From NCBI GenBank assembly GCA_040143965.1, contig JASJQH010000028.1, forward strand, positions 1 through 44,802: DNA of 44,802 nt. The letters are read 5' to 3'. How positions within the stretch are numbered: the stretch's first letter is position 1; every line of letters starts with the position of its first letter. Both the position numbers and the translations under genes were made by a program. This document shows positions 20,801 to 30,564 of this stretch, in pieces. The DNA comes from Basidiobolus ranarum (Eukaryota > Basidiobolomycota > Basidiobolomycetes > Basidiobolales). The notes under the pieces are model-generated. The model ran no database searches and was not told the origin of the DNA. It was given only the letters and a program-made list of their open reading frames with translations.

Positions 20801-23767
20801 TTGGTGTCCACAAGATACACAAACGTTTTGTCGAACGATTTTGAACCAAGTTGTCACCGACTCTGATGCTTATCAAATTGGTAAAACTAAAGTGTTTTTC
20901 CGTGCCGGTCAGGTAAGTCAAGTCACACTATATGATACATATCCTTCTATTTCCCAGTGTTGAAGCCGATCCTCATCTTTGCTAGCTTGCTTACTTGGAG
21001 AAGCTTCGCTCTGAAAGGCTGTATCACCTTACGGTTTTGATACAAAAAAATCTACGTCGATTCTTGGCCCGCAAGAGATATCTTAGGTTTCGATTCCAAA
21101 TTGTGGTTGTCCAATCCGTTATTCGAAGGAAATTCGCATTGCGTTTGTTAGAAAACATGCGTAGGATAAAGACAGCTATTTGCATTCAAAAGTACTGGCG
21201 TGCTTATCGGGAGAGAAGGAGGTATCAAGAATTTCGAGAGTTGATTATAATGGCACAATCCTGTAAGTGGAAACTGATCGCATGCTCAATATCTTTGCTC
21301 ACTTATACTTAATTCAAACGTAGATGCAAGAAGATACTCTGCTCAAAAACTGTTACAAAATATGCGTCAAATGAAAGCTACCGTGCACATTCAACGTGTT
21401 TATAGAGGCTGGTTTGTACCATTTAGTTGCCACTGATAACCATTTCTGATGCCTTAATTAAATATTGTGGATATTTTGTTTATAGGCTTGTTCGTAGAGA
21501 ATATCATAAAACTATCAACGCCATCATCCTTGTTCAAGCTCATTTACGACGTCGTCTAGCTATGAGAGATGGTGGCCCATTGACGATTGAGGCCAAGCCA
21601 GGCAGTCACTTCAAAAAACAATCATATCGCTTAGAGAGCAAAGTCGTTACCCTTACTCAAGAACTAATCTCACAAATAGATGATAACAAGATGCTTTCCG
21701 AAAAGATCTTCTCCACAGAAAATCAACTAAATCGTTGGAAAGAGAAATACGAGAATGCTGAACAAAAAAACCATGAGCTTACTGAGAAATTGGCCAGTTC
21801 TTCTGAAGAATCTAAAGAATACGAGGCTCTATTAAAGGAGAAAGATTCTTTATTGAAAATTTTGCACGATTCTTACGTGGCCAAAGAAGAGGACCTAAAT
21901 AATTCTAATCAGGAGCTCTCCATCGCCAAGAAAGATTTAGAGAAAGTGAAGACGGCTTCCAAAACAGTTGAAAATAAGAAAAATCCCGATGACAAGATGA
22001 TATTTAAGCTCCAGGAAGAGGTCGCCTCACTTCAGGCACAGTTGATGGTTATTTCAAGAGGGCATGAAGTAGATACCACTACATTGCCTCATCACAGATT
22101 TGTTTCGGGCAATTCTACTACTGCAGGTTCGTCGCCAGTTCTTACTCCAAATGCTAGCATTTCGATGATGCTTCCTAGCCCAGATATTTTGGAAGTTGAA
22201 AATATGTATAAAGCGCAAGAAGAGTATCAACTATTGACATCCACACAGAACCGTACTAGAAACTTGCCAGGTGTATCTGTCAATACTTTTACGAACCATA
22301 TGCGTAGCAATTCCTTAGAATCTGGGATCAATAAGACTGTTCAGGAAAAGTGTTATAAGCGTATGACTTTGGCAGCAGCCCCAGTAGAAAGATCATATCA
22401 ACCCGTTTTTGGACACATGTCGCTTCCTGATATACAAGTAAGTATAGAAATCATGTTACTTTACAAACCTTTTCTTATAATCTTGTTAGAGCATTTTGAT
22501 TAGTGAGGGCTTATTCAGTGAGATCGAAACTTTCCTGCGATCAGTTGCCATTCCAGTACGAAGTCAGTCACGCCCAACTATAGGTACACATGAGATATTG
22601 TTCCCAGCCAATATAGTGAATATGTGTGTTGCCCAGCTTTGGGATAATGGTTTTGGCTTGGAGTTGAAAAGATTCTTGAACAAAGCAACATTTACTATTG
22701 AGAAACTTGTAACGGTAAGAAAAAGCTACTCTTCAAATTTAAATTGCGAGAAGATCACTTCTGATCATACCTCGTCTTTTGTCATATATATACAGGGGCC
22801 TGAAAGAGATTTTATCTTGCCCTTCTGGCTTTCCAATACCTACTATTTACTTCTCAGTATCACCGAGACTGAGAAACGTTACAGAAAGGATGGTATACCT
22901 GGCTTAACACGCCGTAACACGGATTATGTTGATCCCTTCCGGGTGATTGAAAAATGTAAACATGATCTTGAAATTTTGATTACTAACATATATAACCTGT
23001 ATTTACAAGAGTTGGAGAAGCAGGTAGGGAAGCTGGTCATCCCGGCTATAGTAGAAAGTCAACCCTTGAATGAATACTTCATTCAAGAGTCGGGCTTTTT
23101 CAGCAAAGGTAGCAGCAGTCCAGCGCCATCCAACCAACTTCTGACCGAATGGTTGAATGAGCTGATTGACGCGATGGATTACTATTACGTGAGCGAACTG
23201 CTAACATCCAGATTAATCACTGAATTAGTGAATTTCGTCGGGGCCAGTGCCTTTAATCATATTATTATGAGAAAAGATTTTTGTAACTGGAAACGAGGTA
23301 CACAAATTTCAGCCAATATAGCCGCTATTGAGGAATGGTTCAAAGTGCATATTTCCCCCGAACTACCCACAATGATCCACTTGGAAAGGCTCAAGCAAGC
23401 GACCAAGTTATTAATGGTACTGCATCAAATTCGAGATGTCTCAACTTTATTTCAAATATGCTATCTCTTGAACCTTGGACAAGTTTCAAAACTTGTATCC
23501 ATCTATTCGATTACTGAATACGACGATCCCATTGGTCCGCAGATTTTGGATCAGGTAGCTAAGCAAAGTGAAGGAGGTGAGAGAGAAAGTCTTTTCCTAG
23601 CCGCGGGTGATTCACAGCACACTCAAATATTCCCGAACCTAACCTTGACGGCTCAGTATTTCCCGATCCGAAAATACATACCCGACTGGCAGAGGGTTCA
23701 TTTACTAAAGATCATTCTTGAATACTCACAAACAAACGATTCCCAACATTCTGCGATTGAACCCTAA
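17889..23767 (+). CDS. MYO2: class V myosin heavy chain (16 exons, 1600 aa)
   Basis: Actin motor for vesicle and organelle transport to growth sites. Exons: 17889-17927, 17993-18106, 18191-18320, 18396-18633, 18720-18808, 18886-18924, 18994-19193, 19280-19888, 19956-19988, 20055-20162, 20223-20912, 20986-21262, 21324-21411, 21486-22437, 22490-22714, 22796-23767; all GT-AG, summing to an unbroken frame. Residues 1-70 form the SH3-like N-domain ([12 protein letters not shown]); the motor to about 763 has the P-loop SGESGAGKT (near 175, split by an intron), switch [14 protein letters not shown], switch [10 protein letters not shown], relay [15 protein letters not shown] and RCIKPNE. Six IQ motifs (about 764-905) bind light chains, then a coiled coil (about 925-1030), a Ser/Thr-rich linker and a C-terminal cargo-binding DIL domain (about 1210-1600). 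Intron 15 (22715-22795) is 81 bases and free of stops, so retention would keep the frame. The symbol follows the yeast orthologue family. Confidence 0.95.
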
Positions 23768-24516
23768 CCCTTGCCCTAATCTATATCCATCCCCATCCTC
23801 ATCCCCATTCCCATTTCCCTAATCATTCTCCTTATATGACATGTCTGTTACGTCATTACTAGTAAAGTTGTGCGAAAGTTGAAGGATATGTGTTTACAGT
23901 GGCTAAAAATAGGTAAGTATCTAGACACCCTTAAAGCTATGACCATTTGTGACCAAGTACCGGTTACAAAAAGTGCGAAAACTATGATGGAATGGAGTAA
24001 TAGGTGAGTTTAGTTTGTGATACAAAAATATTTCTACCGTTGTTTGACCGCTACTCGACTGTTACTGAATAAAACGTGCTCGGGATCTCTGAATTAATCC
24101 ACATTAAAGTTAGCCTAGCAGTAAACTTATCAACCCACTTAAATCTAGATTCCTATCTTTCCACATTTGATCATTTTGCCCTTAACGCCGAAATACTCAT
24201 TTAGTGTGGTAAACTAAACTGGCAAGAATCCTGCTTCTAGTTTCCAGAGGTTTCAGTCTGTGAAGGTACTGTTTGTGACATATGTTCCAGAATTTGGGTG
24301 ATATCTAGCAAACAACATATCTGATAATGTCGAGACAGATCTGATAACTCGTCTGTAGCGAGTATCAGACAACTCTTATTCCCAATTGGACTTTGCTGCT
24401 GTGATTTCCATATTGAACATAACGATATGAATCAAGAGTCCAGAATACAGACACTCTTGATGTATATAAAATCAGATAGAGGAATGCCATAGCACATTAT
24501 ATTTTCCACTTGTACA
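23768..24516. other. intergenic stretch
   Basis: About 750 bases. Directly after the myosin stop come AACCCTAACCCT-like units (23760-23779). An imperfect inverted pair (CTGATAACTCG ... CGAGTATCAG) lies at 24339-24371. The right end is the promoter of the zinc transporter gene. Confidence 0.5.
24463..24471 (+). promoter_or_regulatory. TATA box of the ZIP transporter gene
   Basis: TATATAAAA about 50 bases upstream of the ATG at 24517. Confidence 0.55.
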
Positions 24517-25716
24517 ATGCTGATTCCCTTAACATATTCATTCTTCGGCTTGATTTTGGCCCCGCTTATCTTAGCGCAACAGGGTAAATTTCTAATGAGA
24601 AAATGTTCATATACTCATACCTAATAATGCTCACTTCATTTTAGATGGCAGCTATATCTATGGCGGACAGACCAAGGAATATTATTGCTCACATACCAAC
24701 ATAGGTGAATACAACCTGAAGCAGCACATCATAGGGGCGGTGGTGGTGTTGATAACCAGTGTTGTGGGTGTGTTCTTGCCATTTCTTATGATCAAACTAT
24801 TCAAAATTAGCGTTGACTCGTTTGCAGTAAACCTCGGAAGACACTTTGGCACTGGAGTTGTGATATCCACTGGGTAAGCGAATATTCATGACAACTCCTC
24901 CAACCTTTCGATTAATGTCTTGTCCCCAGATTCGTTCACATGATGCCCGAAGCGATCGCAAGTTTAACTCATGTATGCCAGTCTGAATTCTTTCATCAAT
25001 ACCCACCATTAGCGGGTGCTATTGCTATGGCTGCTGCTCTGTTAAATCAACTACTTGAATACCTAGTTAGTGAAATAACCGACGATTCCTCATCTGTTAA
25101 TGAAGAGAAGGCGGTTGAATATACTCATACCCGCCATGGCCCTAATCCTCAAACACAGACCCATACACACACGCACATACATTCTCACTCTCACGGCCAA
25201 CCAGCCGCAGAAATCGATAGTGTTAGCTCAAGACGCAGAAAACTATCTACTTATATGCTTGAATTCGGAATCTGGTTGCATTCGGTTCCAGTTGGGATCA
25301 CCTTGGGAGTAACTACTGGGGATCAGTTTAATACTCTTCTAGCAGCCTTAATATTCCATCAAATGTTTGAAGGAATTGGCTTAGGTGCGCGTATTTGTGA
25401 GCTAGATGCACATAATTTCTTGATTCCTCTTCTAAACGGAATTGCTTACGCTTTTATGGCACCCTTTGGAGCGCTCCTAGGGATTCTAATCAGAAACTCT
25501 TACAAAGCGAATGACCCCAATACATTAGTTATTGAGGGAGTCTTTGATGCAATATCTGGTGGGATCTTAATCTACATGGCATTGGTGAACTTGATCGCTA
25601 TGGATTTTATGTTTAGTCCACAGTTTAAAGCAGAGAAGAAATCTCGTAAGACCATCTACTTCATCGCCATGTACGCAGGCGCAATTTCCATGTCCATCAT
25701 TGGAATCTGGACATAA
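24517..25716 (+). CDS. ZIP family zinc/iron transporter (3 exons, 360 aa)
   Basis: Imports Zn2+ or Fe2+ across the plasma or an organelle membrane into the cytosol. Exons 24517-24583, 24645-24873 and 24930-25716, joined in phases 1 and 2. An N-terminal signal peptide (LILAPLILAQQ) precedes eight expected membrane segments. The metal path is intact: GFVHMMPEAIASL in segment 4 and HSVPVGITLG with FHQMFEGIGLGARI in segments 4-5. The cytosolic loop between segments 3 and 4 is histidine-rich, with alternating His over about 20 residues near 160-180, the usual metal-sensing or buffering loop. C-terminal GAISMSIIGIWT matches the end of Zrt1/Zrt2-type proteins. Which metal it prefers cannot be told from the sequence. 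Confidence 0.93.
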
Positions 25717-26221
25717 ATCTTAACTATTCGAGGTGCATAAGCAGTCATATCCCATCCAACTTGAATAATCTGTATAGACCTTATTACTATTAAACTTAAA
25801 CATTCACTAACCAACTTCTAAATTGCCTTGAAACATTGACTCAAATAAACATTAACTTTGTACTAATAAATAACTTTCTGAGTTATAGCATATATACATG
25901 TTCAGTTATTCTAAGAAAACCGATTGTTATTTGTTTTGAAGTGTCCACTGATTCAATGCGCAGATAACTATTTAAACTAATTCAATACAAGGTCCACTTT
26001 ATCCAGTATAAACAATTTGAAACCAATGGGGTTTGGTTAGAGCAACTGGGACTAATCAGTCAACCAATGTTCATACTTATTTGCATGCTGGAATAAAAGA
26101 GGGCCAGTATTTAACAAACCTGTTTGCCCTTTGGTCTGCCTCTTTCAAATCATTTTGGATTCGCTTGATTCTGTAAAACTCGTCCAAAGCAGTCACGTTG
26201 AATGCACACTGGATAATCAAC
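25717..26221. other. intergenic stretch
   Basis: About 500 AT-rich bases upstream of the chimeric gene. All frames were looked at for the missing N-terminal half of selenophosphate synthetase; none was found. Confidence 0.5.
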
Positions 26222-27379
26222 ATGAACTCATATTCTGAGGCCATTCAACATGACATATCCCCCACCAGTACCGAGACTGAAGCTCACACTGATGATAGTC
26301 TAGATTCACCTTCGAGCGTTGAAGCTGAACTAGAATCACCACCCGGGTCCTCAATTCCTTTGAGGAAGTGTAAGTGCAGATAGATGAAATTTATTTCCGT
26401 GTATCGTAGAATAATAATATCTTTTCATCAACCCACAGGTAGCGGTGATGCTTTGCTTGATTCTCTTCTAGAGCAACTTGATGAAGAAAGGCAAGATAAT
26501 TTACTTGAGCTTTATGATCAGCTCAAGGTAATTTACCGTTTCAATTACCTTTTAAACTCCCATGAAACCAATACTCTTTACCTATTCCATTGAAGCAAAA
26601 CCAAATCGATCCACAGTATTTTCTTTCTGAAGCACGAAAGTTATGTCCAAAGAAATCCAATACCAAGCCTATCAAGCCCGTAGTTGGGGATGTGATAATC
26701 TTGACCAAACCTCTGGGAACACAGGTGGTCATGATGGCTCGAGAATATCTATTCGATGAGTGGGAAAGAAGGAAGTCCAATATCAATCTTAGTCAAAAAG
26801 AAAGTAAGGTCCTATGGAATATATCGATTCAAATCCCATTCAGAACTAACCATATTCTAGTGGTTCAACTTTTTAGTACTGTCACTCTATCTATGGTTCG
26901 TACCGATCACGTTGCCTCAAAACTTCTACACAAGTATGGAACTCATGGTGTCACCACAGTATCCCATCTTGGAATTCTTGGTCACACCAAACACATGCTT
27001 ACAAAACTCAATGCTAATGTATCCGCAGAGTTTCACACACTTCCCATGTTTAAGGGAGTGTATGCTATTGAGAGCGAGCTAAATTTTGGTCTTTTGAAAG
27101 GATACTTGGGTGAAACTTCCGGTATAGAATAATATTCAATATATGAACCAAAATTTAAACACCATGTTGAGATATTCATCGGCTTGTTTAGGTGGATGGA
27201 TGGTAGTGATTCCCAAGTATAAAGCTGACGATTATATCCGTGATATAGAAGAGGCTGAAGGCTGGCCAGCTTTCGTTATAGGAAGGATAGTTGAAGGAGA
27301 TAATGATGCTTATTTAGCGAATGAGTTAGAGATTGTAGAAGTAGAGCATGTTATAACAGAGGCCAGTGAGGTTCCATAA
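26222..27379 (+). CDS. chimeric protein: RST-like (TAF4-type) domain joined to the C-terminal half of selenophosphate synthetase (5 exons, 297 aa)
   Basis: Exons: 26222-26369, 26439-26527, 26596-26803, 26861-27121, 27192-27379, all GT-AG with a continuous frame. Residues 1-49 are acidic and Ser/Thr-rich. Residues about 52-95 (SLLEQLDEER, ELYDQLKQNQID, FLSEARKL) fit the RST domain of TAF4-type TFIID subunits, a small protein-binding helix bundle. From about residue 108 the protein follows SelD/SEPHS: GDVIILTKPLGTQ, an ungapped block around SKLLHKYGTHG, LGILGHTKHM, ETSGGWMVVIPK (rebuilt exactly by splicing) and PAFVIGRIVEGD. The junction lies inside exon 3. The ATP-binding N-domain with the catalytic Cys/Sec and Lys is absent, and the Asp of TDVTGFG is Thr. 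It should not make selenophosphate. Function unknown; ancestry of the C-terminal half is certain, the RST call is good but needs a profile search. The first in-frame ATG was used. Confidence 0.85.
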
Positions 27380-27640
27380 ATTTCCAAACATCCATTTAAG
27401 TTTCATTATCATAAATCATTTCATCACACTACCAAATTATTGCAACTTGGCTTCACTTTATCAGTACGAAATTTTCTCAGGATCACTTGATTCGAACTCG
27501 CTCAACATGTAATATTTATGCGCCTCATATTTCGTCATGTTGTTGGTCACTAAAGAAATGAAAATTACGTATATTCTTGGTTCAATTCCCTTTTAATACT
27601 GTTTAAACTTGAAAAACTACAAAGAGATAATCCCTACGCT

Positions 27641-27970
27641 ATGTCTAATGACTCTAGTTTTGAACCTTTGAACCGTGAACAGCGTAAAGTATGTTGGTTC
27701 GCACGCGATGAATTTTACCGCCATTTAGATAGTAGACAGGTGATTGATCCGGAAGAAGAGAGTTTAAACCAAGATAAAGAAGCAACCAAGTTGAAAGAAA
27801 CTTTTGAAGAAAAATGCCCGTCAAGTTGGGTAAATAGTATAGTTCCTCTCGGTCATGTAAATAGTTTACTTCACTAACTTTGATTTACTTAGGTGAGGTA
27901 CTTCAACGATTTACGTATACGCCAAGCACATATGGGAGTTGTTCATAAAACGGGAAACCGTTTGATGTAA
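27641..27970 (+). CDS. COA6: COA6-like cytochrome c oxidase assembly factor (2 exons, 88 aa)
   Basis: COA6 helps deliver copper to the Cu-A site of cytochrome c oxidase in the mitochondrial intermembrane space. Exons 27641-27829 and 27893-27970, phase 0. Family marks: REQRKVCWFARDEFYRHLD near the start, FEEKCPSSWVRYFN across the splice junction, and a short basic tail. Relatives have a CX9C...CX10C pair of motifs. Here the first and last cysteines are present (CWFARDEFYR, EEKC), but the second (now His in RHLD) and the third (now Ala/Thr in EATKL) are both gone. In human COA6 the lost residues bond to each other, so the protein seems to have dropped the inner disulfide as a unit and kept the outer one. 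Length and the strong SWVRYF block argue for a working gene. Confidence 0.88.
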
Positions 27971-28140
27971 GAATAAAGAGAATTGACTAGAGTTGACAAT
28001 TATTGGATATATTTATTATTAAACCACAAGGAATATTTATAAAGGGGATTTAAATTTACATTACACTACTTGTAAAATATAGAATGGATAGAATAACCTA
28101 GGTACACGTATCTTACATAAGTTGGTTCACTTGAGTATCA

Positions 28141-29823
28141 TCATTTGCTCTCTTTCAGTTCGTCTTCTACGATGGATTCCAATGACTTGTCTTTGGTTTC
28201 TGGGATTAAGAAGGTAGCCAATAACCCTATGAACATGAACATCGAGAAGATCAACATCAAGTAAGGAATGAATTTCCCTTTTCCACCTATATCTTGCAGC
28301 GGTCCAAAGGTAGTGGTTGCCAATATAGCACCGAGTTTACCGCATGCAGCTGAAATACCATGTCCTGTTGATCTGAAGCGCGTTGGAAAGACCTCACTCG
28401 GTATAACGAAAGTGGTGGTATTAGGACCAAAGTTGAAGAACAACTGACCAACTATGTACAATCCAATGAATAATCTATGTGAATTGGCTATCAGAGTTTC
28501 ATACCATAGCCCTAAAATCAATAGAATGATAGTCAACATGAAGAATCCAAGGATCTGTATGGGTTTACGCCCGATCTTATCAATAAAGAAGACCGATATC
28601 CAGTATCCAGGCACGGTTCCTATTAAACTAATAAGAGCATTCCCTGCAGCTAAACTATAAAGTAAATTGTATGGTGTAGATTTATCAGAGTAACCGATAG
28701 CTGTTAATACCACCGACGTGTTTAACCCAAGTCCATAGAAAGCTACATCCAACGAAAACCATGCCAAAGAGCATCCCAAGAGAACCTTGAAATTTTTCCA
28801 TTGACCAAAGTACTCACGAAACTCAATCCACATACTTCTACGCGTAGGAGCTCTATGTGCCAAAGTCTCGGAACTAGCTGAGCTGTCGATGTACTGAATG
28901 GCCTGCCCAGTGAACTTGGAAGTATCAGCTACCGCACGCCCAACGTCCCCCTCAACATCCATAGTGAATCTAGGTGTTTCCGGTATGGTCATACGATAGT
29001 ACACAGTAAACAACGCAGGAATCGCTCCGAATCCGACAATCAGGCGCCATACATAGTCTACCGTGTATGGATCTTCTTGGATATTCTTCTGGAAATAAAC
29101 CAAAACTCCTAAGGAGACCAATGCAGCGCAAAGAATTCCCAAACCTTGCATTGCGAATACGGCGGCGACCATCTTTCCACGATGTTTTGCGTGGGCAAAT
29201 TCACTTGTGATTACTGCAGAAACTGGGTAGTCACCCCCTAAGAATTATGAATATAGTTAAGATCCAAACAACAATATCTCACAAATAAGTAAAGGTGAAA
29301 TAAGATCCTACCGATCCCAAAACCTAGAATCAAGCGCCAGAAACATAGCATACTGACCATGTTTAGACCAGGAAATGCATTAAATGAAAGTGCACATCCA
29401 AGAGCACCGATCACCATGATTATCAGTTCGACCCCATAAATCTTCAAGTAGAATGTTAATAATTTGATGCTCTGGTCTAGGATACATACTGTTCCATACC
29501 TTCTTTCTGCCCAATCGGTCAGCCAGCACTCCAAACAAGAGTTGACCCACCAATGTTCCCACGGCGGCGGTACCTTTAATAAGTGCGTCCACGGAAGAAG
29601 GAACTCTTCCATCTTCGAAGCTATCATAGTAAGACATACCAATCATCGGAACAGCCAAATTAACGATAAACAGATCGTAGGCATCCGTAAAGAATCCAAT
29701 TCCGGAGACCAAGACTGCTTTCAGATGGTACCAAGATAATTTTGTTTCGTCCAACACATCAAGCACTTGTTGTCTAGCCTCTGAGCTCTCATTTTTCAAT
29801 AAAGGAGAAGTTTCACGAGCCAT
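28141..29823 (-). CDS. PHO84-like inorganic phosphate:H+ symporter (3 exons, 516 aa)
   Basis: Major facilitator transporter of the plasma membrane. Exons 29823-29500, 29441-29312 and 29237-28141, phases 0 and 1. Family marks: FFTDAYDLFIVNLAVPMIG in segment 1, the MFS signature ADRLGRKK between segments 2 and 3, GFGIGGDYPVSAVITSEFA (rebuilt by splicing) in segment 4, FAMQGLGIL, the central IPETPRFTMDVEGDV loop and a C-terminal half with DKIGRKP and FPTRFRSTGHGISAA. Length is close to fungal Pho84 and the Pho84 subfamily residues GGDYP and the Asp of segment 1 are kept, so phosphate is the likely substrate. The N-terminal tail ETSPLL is a possible dileucine sorting signal. No clear CACGTG phosphate-response site was seen just upstream. 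Confidence 0.93.
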
Positions 29824-30564
29824 TTTTGTCTATTAATTTACCAGAGTCTATTTTAATTTTCGTCACTGATACGCACGTCTACATGGAAAGGATGAGTTTA
29901 GAAAAGACCAAGGAGGACACCGAAAACTGTGCGAATTTTACCTTTTACCCGGAGGAGAAGTGGATTATAAGCTAATCTTCCTGGTTGAGTAATAAGCAAA
30001 GATTCATTCTTGGTATTTATACTAACTTGGGATCATGCAATAATGCCTCCTTACTTCGAGTAAATATCTTAATTATTGAGAGTCCGAACGTGTCCGTTAT
30101 CCTTTAGATGATAGGCTGAGTGAACATAGACTTACTTGATTAATTTTCCAATATTTGCAGCTATTACAGAGGAGAAAAGGGGATGTGGGACTCTCTAAAC
30201 AACTCGATTCTCCACTCTGATCATGTTTTCGTTACTATTGGTTCCGCTGAGAAGTACGGAAATTTATCTATTGCAAAGATGGCAAAGAGGTGCTACGCAC
30301 AAGCGAAACAATCATCTTTCAGGATACAGCCCAATATCTTGCTTATGATCCGACAACTTATTCCAACTACTGAGAGCACCGTCACAAATCAATCCATTCT
30401 ATTGGATACCAGATACAGGAATCAGACCAGATATAATTCTACTATTATCTCACGATAATTCGTTTGACTTTTTTATTTACATGCGAGAAATAAGTGTCTT
30501 TTATGAAACATCTTGATTATCAAAATAAATAGAATATGTTCTTTTTCCTTCAATACGAAATACT
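29824..30564. other. spacer with a doubtful small ORF
   Basis: About 740 bases between the phosphate transporter start and the stop of the first Zn2Cys6 gene. The only frame of note, 30183-30458, is listed separately with low confidence. Confidence 0.5.
30183..30458 (+). CDS. doubtful small ORF, 91 aa
   Basis: An ATG-started frame of 91 codons with polar, Ser/Thr/Arg-rich content and no signal peptide, membrane segment or recognised motif. It lies alone between two minus-strand genes. No splice-supported extension was found. It may be a real small gene, a relic or chance. Confidence 0.2.
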   Translation: MWDSLNNSILHSDHVFVTIGSAEKYGNLSIAKMAKRCYAQAKQSSFRIQPNILLMIRQLIPTTESTVTNQSILLDTRYRNQTRYNSTIISR

